From NCBI RefSeq assembly GCF_946479755.1, contig NZ_CAMLHC010000016.1, positions 124,001 through 188,000 on the forward strand: a DNA stretch of 64,000 bases, given 5' to 3'. A model generated the notes under the pieces. That model worked only from the letters and a program-made list of their open reading frames with translations. It did not search any database and was not told the origin of the DNA. This document shows, piece after piece, positions 16,923 to 25,127 of this stretch. The position numbers and the translations under genes are program-made. How positions within the stretch are numbered: the first letter of the stretch is position 1; every line of letters starts with the position of its first letter. The DNA comes from an uncultured Chitinophaga sp. (GTDB lineage Bacteria > Bacteroidota > Bacteroidia > Chitinophagales > Chitinophagaceae).

Positions 16923-18425
16923 ATGATTTCGCTTAAAGTACTGTTCAGCACACTGGTATTTATTTACGGCGCCTTCATCCTGCTGATGTATGGCGTGCTG
17001 GCCGTTCTCTCTTACCGGTCCATACAGTTGTTCCGCAAACACAACAGTTACACCGATTTTAACCAGTTGCTCGAATCACCGCTGGCGCCGGGCATTTCGG
17101 TGATAGCGCCGGCCTTTAATGAGGGGCTGACGATCATCTCCAATGTGCGGTCGCTACTCACGCTCAACTATACCCGATTTGAGGTGATCATCATCAATGA
17201 CGGCAGTACAGACGATACGCTGGACAAACTGATACGGGAATACGAACTGATTGAAATTGAGTTTGCCTATCACGAGAGAATCAAAACGCAGCCGGTACGA
17301 AGGTTTTTCAAGTCCGTCAACATTGCCTATGAAAAACTGCTGGTCATTGACAAAGTGAATGGCAAAAGCAAGGCCGATGCCTCCAATGCAGGCATTAACG
17401 CCGCTTCTTTTGATTATTTTCTGTGTACGGACGTAGATTCCGTGTTGGAGAAAGATACGTTGCTGCGCATGGTGAAACCTTTTATGACGGAGGAGCTGCG
17501 GCAGACCAGGGAGGTGGGTGAGCCATGCCCGGAGTGTGGTTATGTGCATGTAACAGAAGACAGTAAGCGGGTGATCGCCACCGGCGCCACGCTGCGCATT
17601 GCCAATTCCTGCGAGGTGGAAGACGGCGAGATCCTGCGGGTGCGGCCGCCGATGAATCCTCTGCCCCGCTTCCAGGAAATGGAATATGTACGTTCCTATG
17701 TGCTGGGGAAAGTGGGCTGGAGCATGATGAACAGTGTGCCCAATGTGTCGGGCGGGCTCGGGCTGTTTGACAAGGAAATAGCCATTAAAGCCGGTGGGTA
17801 TGACAGTAAATCCTTTGCAGAAGACATGGACATCGTTACCCGGATGTCGGCGTACATGATGGACAATCATCAGCAATATGCCATCCGGTACATTCCTACT
17901 ACGCAGTGCTGGACAGAAGGGCCTCCCAACATGACGATCTTCGGCCGGCAGCGCACCCGCTGGGGACGTGGCCTTTCAGAGATCATGAACATGCACAGCC
18001 AGCTGATCTTCAACCCGCGGTATAAAAAACTGGGCATGATCGTATTGCCCTACAATCTCTTTTTTGAGTTTTTAGCACCTATTATCGAGTGTGTAGGACT
18101 TATCGTATACATTTACCTGATCCTTACCCACCAGGTGTATTGGGTATACGCCTCTATCCTTTTGTTATTCGCGTATCTGTATTCCGTGATGATCACCACG
18201 CTGTCTATTTGCTGGGACCAGCTTACCTATCGTTATTACCGCAGCTGGCGGGAGGTGATGGCGTTAGCGCTGATGGCTTACCTGGAGCCGTTTATCTATC
18301 ATCCGCTGATCATGTTTTTTGCCCTGCGCGGGTATTGGTTTTTCCTAACCGGCAAGAAGACGCCGTGGGGCAATATGGAACGACAAGGTTTCGGTCAACA
18401 TACCACTATCCCTTCCAAAATTTAA
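16923..18425 (+). CDS. Processive family 2 glycosyltransferase (synthase 2, paralogue)
   Basis: 500 aa, collinear with synthase 1 and sharing long identical stretches (DKVNGKSKADASNAGINAAS; FQE-EY-RS-VLGK-GWS). It has the same motifs: INDGSTDD, CTDVDS, FAEDMDI and QRTRW, one N-terminal helix and a C-terminal helix cluster. It differs by an insertion of about 25 residues after the DxD region (about 197-222) containing CPECGYVH, a possible metal-binding knuckle. It starts 12 nt after synthase 1. A local duplication followed by divergence is likely; the two may act as a heterodimer or add different sugars. Confidence 0.87.
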   Translation: MISLKVLFSTLVFIYGAFILLMYGVLAVLSYRSIQLFRKHNSYTDFNQLLESPLAPGISVIAPAFNEGLTIISNVRSLLTLNYTRFEVIIINDGSTDDTLDKLIREYELIEIEFAYHERIKTQPVRRFFKSVNIAYEKLLVIDKVNGKSKADASNAGINAASFDYFLCTDVDSVLEKDTLLRMVKPFMTEELRQTREVGEPCPECGYVHVTEDSKRVIATGATLRIANSCEVEDGEILRVRPPMNPLPRFQEMEYVRSYVLGKVGWSMMNSVPNVSGGLGLFDKEIAIKAGGYDSKSFAEDMDIVTRMSAYMMDNHQQYAIRYIPTTQCWTEGPPNMTIFGRQRTRWGRGLSEIMNMHSQLIFNPRYKKLGMIVLPYNLFFEFLAPIIECVGLIVYIYLILTHQVYWVYASILLLFAYLYSVMITTLSICWDQLTYRYYRSWREVMALALMAYLEPFIYHPLIMFFALRGYWFFLTGKKTPWGNMERQGFGQHTTIPSKI

Positions 18426-18435
18426 ATGACGTATT

Positions 18436-21294
18436 ATGACTGTCTTAAAATCCCTGTTATCTGTGATGCTGCTGTGCACGACACTACAAGTGTCTGCACA
18501 GCTTTTTCAACACAAAGCTACCCCCGAAGAATTGTATAAACAGGCCGTACAGGAAGCACGGCAGCAGCACTACAACAAGGCCATTGAGCTATCGCAGCAG
18601 GCGTTGGCCGTGCAGCCCGATTTTATTGACCAGCAGTTATTGCTGGGTAAGCTGTATCTGCAAACCCGGCAATACGACAATGCCCGTAAATATATCCGGC
18701 AGGTGCTGGCAAAGAATCCGCGGTACCGTGATGCTTATAGTTACGCCATCAACGCAGAGCTGTCTACCGGCCGGCATGAGGAAGCGTTACGATACACCGA
18801 GCAGGCGCTGAACTATTTCCCTGGCAGCAGGGAGCTGATGCTGAAAAAGCTCAGTATCCTGGATGCGCAGCACAAAATCATGCAGGCGGATAACTATGCC
18901 GGTTCTCTCTTTGCAAGGTATCCTACGGATACGACCATACGCAAAGCATATATAGAGCATCACCTGATCAGCGGCCGTTACTATAAGCAGACCGGCAATA
19001 CCAATATGGCGCGCAGGAGTTTTGACAAAGCGCTGGAGGCCGATCCATTAAACGGCGAGGCCAAAGAGGGAGGTCTGGCTGCGGATCTGAAAGGCAGTCG
19101 CTATGCCAGTGCGCTGGAGCAGGTCAATAGCGAGTTATCTTCCCATCCGGACTCCTATCAGTTACTGATGCGTAAGCTTGGCATCCTGCAGGATATGCAC
19201 GCGTACACCGATGCGTTGTCGGTATTACAGGAGGTGTTGCGCAAACATCCCGGCGACAGTAAAGCCAGATCGATGGAGAGCACCTTGCGTATGGAAGCGG
19301 CGCAATATTATACGAATGCCGATCCCTATTCGTTGTATCAGTCGGTATATGAGAGAAGCCGCAGCCGGGAAGCGCTGGACAAGCTGATAGGGCACAGTAT
19401 GGCGCGGGGTGCGCGGCAGGAGGCGCTGGACTGGATCAACCAGGGTTTGCGCAGCAGTCCCAATGACCATCGTTTGCTCAGTTTGAAGACCGATATGCTG
19501 GAGGAAGACAAAAAATACAGCGCTGCCGCCGAGCTGGCCACGAGGCTTTATCAGCAGGCGCCCAGTCCGCAGTTAAAGGAGCGGCTGACCGGGCTGCAGC
19601 TGAACAGCGGCCGTGACTTTCTGGCCGACCAGCAGTACGATCAGGCGTTGACTGCGCTGGAAGCCGCGCGTAAGCTCAGTCCGGACAACACTGCCGTGCT
19701 CGATCTGCTGGCCAATGCTTATCTCTCGCAGAAAGACAGCAGTGCCGCGTTGAACATCCTTAGTCAGGCGCTGACTTTTGAGCCCAACAATGAGCGGTTG
19801 AAACTGAAGAAGTCTGGCTTGCTGGCCAGCAGCGGCCGTCATGAAGAAGCTGCTGGTATTCTGAATGAGCTGGCCGCCCGCAATCCTGATGATCCGCGTT
19901 ACAAAGCCGGTCTGGCTGATATCCGGATGTCCAATGCCCGGGGGCTGATGCAGTCGGAGGATTATGACCCTGCCAAACAGCAGCTGGAGCAGGTGCTGAA
20001 CCTGGAGCCGTCCAACAGGGATGCGCTGCATTATATGATCAATCTGCAAAGTGCCACCGGTCATCTGAGCCGTGCGTTGATTTACTGTGACAAGGCTTTG
20101 CAGTTTTATCCCGATGACCGGGAGCTGTTGCTGAAGAAGTCTTCCGTGCTGTACGATATGAAAGACTATGCCGGATCTGCTGCTATTACGCAGCGCCTGA
20201 TGGCCAAATATCCCTATACCGTTAAATACAAAAGTGCTTTCATCGCCAGCCAGATGGCCGCCGGGCATGCCTGTCAGCTGCGGCAGCGGCCTGACAGCGC
20301 GTTGATAGCATACAACAGTGTGCTGGCCGTAGACCCGAAAGATTCGCTGGCGTTGTTGTATTGCATCAATATCAACAATCAGCGGCAGGACTATGATATT
20401 GCGCTGGCTTATGCCGGCGAGGGATTGCATTATTACCCGGGCAATGAGCGCTTTCTGTTAAAAAGGGCGATTACCCTGGAGAACAAAAAAGATTACGCAG
20501 CTGCGGCGGCGGCCATGGACTCCGTGGTACAGCTCGATCCCAGTGCGGCCAACAGGGATTACCTGTACCTGCTGGAAGGGAGGACGCTCAAAAATCAGTT
20601 TGCTTTGTACTACCTGAATTCGTCGTATGATTTTTCTGATAATAAGTACAACATTGCGACTGTAGAGTACCGGCGTTATTTCAGAAGAGGGTCTTATGCG
20701 TTGCGGCTTAATTATGCCGGGCGGCAAACGGGTAACGGGATACAAGGTGAGGCGGAGCTGTATTACACGCATCATTCCTCGTTGTATTCCTATGGTCTGC
20801 TGGCTTATTCCAACTATGTTGTTTTTCCTAAGGTGCGGGTGGCCTATTCTATTTTCAAAACATTTCATAACCAGATAGAAGTTGAGCTGGGTGGGCGTTA
20901 CCTGAATCTCGACAGTACGAACAGTCTTACCGGTGTTACTTCTGTTGCGCGGCCGTTCGGTGATTTCTGGGTGAATCTGCGGGCTTATTTTATCAGTGAG
21001 TCGTCCGATTTTTATACCGCTTTCAACCTGACGACGCGGTATTATATGAACAACCGACAGGATTTTGTGACGCTGATAGCTGGTATCGGTACATCTCCCG
21101 ATGACCGCAGCCGGTTGATCCGTTTTCCTGAGTTGTCTGGTTTGCTGACCCACAGTGTGGGCACCGGTTACCAGAAGGTGATCAGGTGCAGGACTACGGT
21201 AGGGCTTTTTGGTACGTGGATTAATCAGAAGATCACGAATACAGATTACCAGAATCAGTATGATATTTACCTGGTGTTCCAGCGGAAGTTTTGA
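18436..21294 (+). CDS. TPR-rich outer-membrane protein with YaiO-type barrel
   Basis: 952 aa. Signal peptide MTVLKSLLSVMLLCTTLQVSAQ, then about 18 tetratricopeptide repeats up to about residue 700 (for example YKQAVQEARQQHYNKAIELS, PGDSKARSMESTLRMEAAQY, YDQALTALEAARKLSPDN), then a beta barrel of about 230 residues (YNIATVEYRRYFRRGSYALRL onwards) ending in a C-terminal Phe (YLVFQRKF). The TPR plus barrel order matches PgaA and BcsC, the export pores of PNAG and cellulose systems. It is the last gene of the operon and the likely export pore for the polymer. Confidence 0.85.
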   Translation: MTVLKSLLSVMLLCTTLQVSAQLFQHKATPEELYKQAVQEARQQHYNKAIELSQQALAVQPDFIDQQLLLGKLYLQTRQYDNARKYIRQVLAKNPRYRDAYSYAINAELSTGRHEEALRYTEQALNYFPGSRELMLKKLSILDAQHKIMQADNYAGSLFARYPTDTTIRKAYIEHHLISGRYYKQTGNTNMARRSFDKALEADPLNGEAKEGGLAADLKGSRYASALEQVNSELSSHPDSYQLLMRKLGILQDMHAYTDALSVLQEVLRKHPGDSKARSMESTLRMEAAQYYTNADPYSLYQSVYERSRSREALDKLIGHSMARGARQEALDWINQGLRSSPNDHRLLSLKTDMLEEDKKYSAAAELATRLYQQAPSPQLKERLTGLQLNSGRDFLADQQYDQALTALEAARKLSPDNTAVLDLLANAYLSQKDSSAALNILSQALTFEPNNERLKLKKSGLLASSGRHEEAAGILNELAARNPDDPRYKAGLADIRMSNARGLMQSEDYDPAKQQLEQVLNLEPSNRDALHYMINLQSATGHLSRALIYCDKALQFYPDDRELLLKKSSVLYDMKDYAGSAAITQRLMAKYPYTVKYKSAFIASQMAAGHACQLRQRPDSALIAYNSVLAVDPKDSLALLYCININNQRQDYDIALAYAGEGLHYYPGNERFLLKRAITLENKKDYAAAAAAMDSVVQLDPSAANRDYLYLLEGRTLKNQFALYYLNSSYDFSDNKYNIATVEYRRYFRRGSYALRLNYAGRQTGNGIQGEAELYYTHHSSLYSYGLLAYSNYVVFPKVRVAYSIFKTFHNQIEVELGGRYLNLDSTNSLTGVTSVARPFGDFWVNLRAYFISESSDFYTAFNLTTRYYMNNRQDFVTLIAGIGTSPDDRSRLIRFPELSGLLTHSVGTGYQKVIRCRTTVGLFGTWINQKITNTDYQNQYDIYLVFQRKF

Positions 21295-21430
21295 CGAACC
21301 TTCTGGCCGACAGATTTTTAAACTACTTATTCATTAAATAAAAAACATACTCATAATATATTTAAAAATATCACTTTATATTGATTTGACTATTTTAGTC
21401 AGATAAATTCTGTATTTCAATTTGGAAAAT

Positions 21431-21446
21431 AAACACCGTTCAGTAT
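21431..21446. promoter_or_regulatory. Operator-like 16-mer, copy 1 (tetR promoter)
   Basis: AAACACCGTTCAGTAT, an imperfect palindrome with AAC and GTT half-sites. It abuts the -7 element TATATTTG (21444-21451) of the tetR gene. Two near-identical copies lie in front of the efflux genes, which supports autoregulation by the adjacent TetR protein. Confidence 0.7.
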
Positions 21447-21451
21447 ATTTG
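21444..21451 (+). promoter_or_regulatory. -7 element of tetR-family gene
   Basis: TATATTTG fits TAnnTTTG and lies 18 nt before the ATG at 21470. It overlaps the operator-like motif by 3 bp, so bound repressor would block RNA polymerase. Confidence 0.6.
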
Positions 21452-21469
21452 CAGCGTAAACAATCCAAC

Positions 21470-22084
21470 ATGGGCATTGCAGAAAGAAAAGAGCGTGAGC
21501 GGGCAGATATGCGCAGGCGCATTGTGGACGCAGCGATCAAAATGTTTGTGGAAGAGGGTTACGAGAAGGTATCTATCCGGAACATTGCGGACAGGATAGA
21601 ATACAGCCCTGCCACTATTTACCTGTATTACAAAGACAAAGACGAGCTGTTATACGACGTTCAGAAAGAGGCCTTCCTCACACTGGCGGACCATTTTGCG
21701 CGCAACCTGACGGCCGCAGATCCGCTGGAGCGGCTGGAGCAGCTGGCATGGGCGTACGTCGGTTTTTACCGCGAAAATCCGGAGCTGTATGACCTTATGT
21801 TTATTATCAAGGCGCCGATGAATGCCGAGCATGAGAAAGAGAAATGGGAGAATGGCGACCGTGCATATGACGCGTTGTATAACCTGGTAGCAGAGTGTGT
21901 GAAAGCGGAAAAGATACGTTTCAAGGATGCTACCGTTGCCGCGATGTCTATCTGGGCTTTTGCCCACGGCCTGATTGCCCTGGACCTCCGTTCCCGGCTG
22001 AAGGTATGCAAGCTGCATGACAACGAGCTGAATGTCGGTATTGATGACTCGATCAGAGCGTATTTAGAGGTGATCAAGTGTTGA
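21470..22084 (+). CDS. TetR-family regulator of the efflux operon
   Basis: 204 aa. The N-terminal helix-turn-helix is typical: RRRIVDAAIKMFVEEGYEKVSIRNIADRIEYSPATIYLYYKDKDELL, in three helices between residues about 14 and 62. The C-terminal ligand domain (WAYVGFYRENPELYDLMFII; FAHGLIALDLR) is all-helical. The ATG at 21470 follows the -7 element; an in-frame TTG at 21422 lies upstream of the promoter and is rejected. The TolC-MFP-RND operon follows on the same strand, and shared 16-bp motifs in both promoters argue for repression by this protein. Confidence 0.88.
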   Translation: MGIAERKERERADMRRRIVDAAIKMFVEEGYEKVSIRNIADRIEYSPATIYLYYKDKDELLYDVQKEAFLTLADHFARNLTAADPLERLEQLAWAYVGFYRENPELYDLMFIIKAPMNAEHEKEKWENGDRAYDALYNLVAECVKAEKIRFKDATVAAMSIWAFAHGLIALDLRSRLKVCKLHDNELNVGIDDSIRAYLEVIKC

Positions 22085-22225
22085 GGCAAGAGAAGAAGTG
22101 TTGATGGGAACACGTGCTGAGGTAAGCGAAGAAGCGCTGTGGTAAAGGAGACTGCTGAGGCAAGCAAGATTGAGGCGAGGAAACAAGATTGAGGCGAGGA
22201 AACAAGCTTGAGACGAGGAAAGAGG
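22081..22225. repeat. Degenerate purine-rich tandem repeat, about 8 units
   Basis: Units begin at 22081, 22101, 22117, 22137, 22155, 22170, 22189 and 22208 and are 14-20 bp long, with a core like YTGAGGYRAGRRAA. The last three are cleanest: GATTGAGGCGAGGAAACAA occurs twice exactly (22168-22186, 22187-22205), then once with four changes. The array starts at the tetR stop codon and ends before a palindromic terminator. No function is known. Confidence 0.7.
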
Positions 22226-22244
22226 AACAAAAGCATATTACAAC

Positions 22245-22266
22245 AAAGGCCCATGGGCCTTTTTAA
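22245..22266 (+). terminator. Terminator after tetR
   Basis: AAAGGCCCATGGGCCTTT is an 18-bp palindrome (7-bp stem, CATG loop) followed by T residues. It separates the tetR transcript from the efflux operon, which has its own promoter. Confidence 0.65.
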
Positions 22267-22278
22267 AACACCAGTATT

Positions 22279-22294
22279 AAACACTGTTCAGTAT
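22279..22294. promoter_or_regulatory. Operator-like 16-mer, copy 2
   Basis: AAACACTGTTCAGTAT, one base different from copy 1, 65 bp upstream of the tolC-like start. Confidence 0.65.
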
Positions 22295-22344
22295 ATAAAC
22301 ATTGACAATCACAGCCCTCGGGGCTTATTTTTTTCAAGACAAAT

Positions 22345-22360
22345 AAACACCGTTCATTAT
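22345..22360. promoter_or_regulatory. Operator-like 16-mer, copy 3
   Basis: AAACACCGTTCATTAT, one base different from copy 1, overlapping the ATG at 22359. A repressor here could block transcription elongation or initiation. Confidence 0.6.
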
Positions 22361-24056
22361 GTCAACAATCATCACAAAAGGAGCAATGTTAATACCGTTG
22401 CTGGCAGCGGGGTTCAGTGTGATGGCCCAATACACGGGAAAGACCATTCCGTCAAAAGATGCGCCGGCGATCGCAGCTGGCGTACTACGCCACACGCCGT
22501 CCGGCGTCGTGACCGCCCGATATATAACCCCCAAAAGTACACACAGCGCCGTGCCCCAGGCCGACACTCAGCAGGTCAACACGCAGCGAAATGATTATGC
22601 GCAGCGGAATGAGGCGCAACGAAGCAACATGCGCCCTAACGACTCCCTGCAGAACGGTACGGCACTAAATAACGTACAGCAAAATGACGTGCAATCAGCC
22701 GGGCAACGCGATGGCAATCCTCTCGCACCGTCCCTCAACACGCGGTATAGTCAGGGCGCCAACCAACTAGACGACTATATCCAACAGGCATTTACGAACA
22801 ACAAAGGATTGAAGGACCAGCGCTTTCAGCTGGACAAATCCCTTGCGGCGCTACAGGAAGCCCGGAGCCTCTTTGGGCCGAATGTAACATTCCTCGGCAG
22901 CTATACCAAGGCTGGCGGCGGCCGGACCATCGATATGCCCATTGGCGATCTGCTGAATCCTGTGTACTCCAGTCTCAACCAATTGACCAACAGTCACCAG
23001 TTTCCACAGGTAGACAACGTCTCCGTATTGCTGAACCCGGACAACTTCTTTGACGCGAAGTTCAGGACCAGCCTCCCTTTGATCAATGCGGAAATCTATT
23101 ACAACCAGAAGATCAAAAAGGAACAGCTGACCCGGCAGCAGGCAGCGCTGAACGTATATAAGCGGCAACTGGTGCAGGATATCAAAACCGCCTACTTCCA
23201 GTATTATCAGGCGTCACAGGCCGTGGCTATTTACCGCAACGCGCTGTCACTCATACAGGAGAGTATCCGGATCAACGAGAGCATGGTGCGTAACGGCGTT
23301 CGCAACAACACCGCCTTGTACCGCTCACAGACTGAAAAAGAGAAAACGGATGCTTCCATCAGCAAAGCGCTGAACGAACAACAAAATGCCCGGGCGTATT
23401 TCAACTTCCTGCTTAACCGTGACCTGCATACAGACATCGCGCTGGATAGTAACCTGCTGGCCCACCTACCACCGGCCATTACTGCCGATGGCAGCATCAG
23501 CGGCCGGGAAGAGCTGCAGCAATACAAAAGCGCAGCTACCGCGTACCGGTTGAACGAAAAGTTACAGAAAGCCTATCTCATTCCCCGCCTCAGTACTTTC
23601 CTCGATCTCGGCAACCAGTCTATGGGCCTCCATTTCGATGACAAATCCCGCTATTATCTTTTTGGTGTCAACCTCGAATGGACTTTGTTTGGCGCGCAAA
23701 AGTACAAACACCGCATCCGGCAAGCCACGCTGGACGTACAGGCCATCGAGAACGCCACTGCGCAAACGACTGATGCACTGCAGCTGCAGTTATACCAGGC
23801 GGGAAATAACTACCGCACCGCGCTGCGCAACCTGGTCACCGCAGAAAGTCAGTTGTCCTTTGCACAACGCTACTACCGCGATCAGTTGAAAGTGTACAAG
23901 GAGGGCCAGTTACTATACATCGAACTGGTAGATGCACAAAACCAGCTCACGCAGGCCCAGCTGCAAATGGCCGTATCACAGGCGGCAGTGCAAACTGCAT
24001 ATGCCGGCGTGGAACGGGCCCAGGCCTCTTACAATATTGAATCCGTACAACTATAA
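22359..24056 (+). CDS. TolC-family outer-membrane efflux protein
   Basis: 565 aa. The N-terminal signal-like segment (LIPLLAAGFSVMAQ) is followed by an unusual Gln/Asn/Asp-rich stretch (about residues 65-130; QRNDYAQRNEAQRSN, QQNDVQSAGQRDG). The TolC fold then starts with LDDYIQQAFTNNKGLKDQRFQLDKS. Two long helical-hairpin repeats follow, the second ending SFAQRYYRDQLKVYKEGQLLYIELVDAQNQLTQAQLQMAVSQ. It is the outer-membrane channel of the efflux pump encoded by the next two genes, 10 nt away. Confidence 0.88.
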   Translation: MSTIITKGAMLIPLLAAGFSVMAQYTGKTIPSKDAPAIAAGVLRHTPSGVVTARYITPKSTHSAVPQADTQQVNTQRNDYAQRNEAQRSNMRPNDSLQNGTALNNVQQNDVQSAGQRDGNPLAPSLNTRYSQGANQLDDYIQQAFTNNKGLKDQRFQLDKSLAALQEARSLFGPNVTFLGSYTKAGGGRTIDMPIGDLLNPVYSSLNQLTNSHQFPQVDNVSVLLNPDNFFDAKFRTSLPLINAEIYYNQKIKKEQLTRQQAALNVYKRQLVQDIKTAYFQYYQASQAVAIYRNALSLIQESIRINESMVRNGVRNNTALYRSQTEKEKTDASISKALNEQQNARAYFNFLLNRDLHTDIALDSNLLAHLPPAITADGSISGREELQQYKSAATAYRLNEKLQKAYLIPRLSTFLDLGNQSMGLHFDDKSRYYLFGVNLEWTLFGAQKYKHRIRQATLDVQAIENATAQTTDALQLQLYQAGNNYRTALRNLVTAESQLSFAQRYYRDQLKVYKEGQLLYIELVDAQNQLTQAQLQMAVSQAAVQTAYAGVERAQASYNIESVQL

Positions 24057-24066
24057 AAATACTTCC

Positions 24067-25116
24067 ATGAAAAATAGTTTTCTTCTGCTTCCGCTCTCCC
24101 TGCTGCTTTTTGCCTGCGGCAATAAAAAGCCCGCTGCCGGCAACGCAGACAGCACCGATGTGATCCCGGTAAAAGTGATGCCGCTGGAAAAAAGTGGCAG
24201 CACTCTGTCTATCCGCGCCTCCGGCCAGTTCACCACTGATGATGAAGTCAACCTCTCTTTCAAAACCAACGGCATCATTCATAATATCCTCGTCAAAGAG
24301 GGGGATGCCGTTCACAACGGGCAACTGCTGGCCACCCTCAACATGACGGAGATCGACGCACAGGTACAGCAGGCGCAGCTGGGATTTGAGAAAGCGCAGC
24401 GTGACTACCAGCGTACGCTCAACCTGCATAATGACAGCGTGGCTACGCTGGAACAACTGCAGAACAGCAAAACAGCGCTGGACATTGCCCGGCAACAGCT
24501 CAGCTCCGCACAGTTCAACAGAAGTTATTCCGCCATCCGCGCCACGCAGGACGGCTATGTTCTCCGTAAACTCGCCAACCCCGGTCAGTTTGTATCCGCC
24601 GGCACCTCCGTCTTACAGATCAATGGCGCCCGCAATGCGCATTGGCTGCTCCGTATAGGCGTTACCGACAGAGAGTGGGCACAGGTCAGCACCGGCGACA
24701 AAGCGACCGTTGAGACCCCTTCCCTGCCGGGCGAAACCTTCGCCGGTACCGTTACACGCAAATCCGAAGGCATTGACGCCGCCAGCGGCACCTTTGTGAT
24801 AGATGTACAACTCAGCGGCAGCAAGCCCGCCGCCATTGCCACCGGTATGTTCGGCAGATGCCACATCACCACGGGCGGCACCGGCGGCGGCACTGCCTGG
24901 AGCATCCCCTATGCAGCCCTGCTCGACGGCAACGGCAACAGCGGCTATGTGTTTGTCACCAATGACAATCAAACCGCACAGCGCATCCCCGTTACCATCG
25001 CCGGTATGGAGAAAGACCAGGTACTCATCAGCCAGGGTATGGAACAGGCCCGCTCCCTCATCATTTCCGGCAGCGCCTACCTGAAAGACCAATCCCGCAT
25101 CCGTATCATCCAATAA
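24067..25116 (+). CDS. RND efflux periplasmic adaptor (membrane fusion lipoprotein)
   Basis: 349 aa from the ATG at 24067. It begins with a lipoprotein signal, MKNSFLLLPLSLLLFACGNKK (Cys17). It has the lipoyl half-motif around VNLSFKTNGIIHNILVKEGDAVHNGQLLATL, a coiled-coil hairpin (QVQQAQLGFEKAQRDYQRTL; SKTALDIARQQL), the second lipoyl half (IRATQDGYVLRKLANPGQFVSAG) and a beta-barrel domain. The longer in-frame ORF from 23932 overlaps the tolC gene and lacks a lipoprotein signal at its start. It links TolC with the RND permease. Confidence 0.92.
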   Translation: MKNSFLLLPLSLLLFACGNKKPAAGNADSTDVIPVKVMPLEKSGSTLSIRASGQFTTDDEVNLSFKTNGIIHNILVKEGDAVHNGQLLATLNMTEIDAQVQQAQLGFEKAQRDYQRTLNLHNDSVATLEQLQNSKTALDIARQQLSSAQFNRSYSAIRATQDGYVLRKLANPGQFVSAGTSVLQINGARNAHWLLRIGVTDREWAQVSTGDKATVETPSLPGETFAGTVTRKSEGIDAASGTFVIDVQLSGSKPAAIATGMFGRCHITTGGTGGGTAWSIPYAALLDGNGNSGYVFVTNDNQTAQRIPVTIAGMEKDQVLISQGMEQARSLIISGSAYLKDQSRIRIIQ

Positions 25117-25127
25117 TCACTACCATT

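Noticed and set aside
19573..20430. 285-codon minus-strand frame inside the TPR-YaiO gene
   Set aside because: Antisense to TPR repeats; its apparent repeats are copies of the TPR pattern.
21422..21469. TTG start giving a 16-residue longer TetR protein
   Set aside because: The -7 element at 21444-21451 lies inside that extension.
22081..22225. Tandem repeat as a CRISPR array
   Set aside because: Units are contiguous, 14-20 bp, without unique spacers and without cas genes.
22245..22262. Palindrome AAAGGCCCATGGGCCTTT as a possible att or IS end
   Set aside because: Followed by T residues and located after a gene; a terminator explains it, with no target duplication or transposase nearby.
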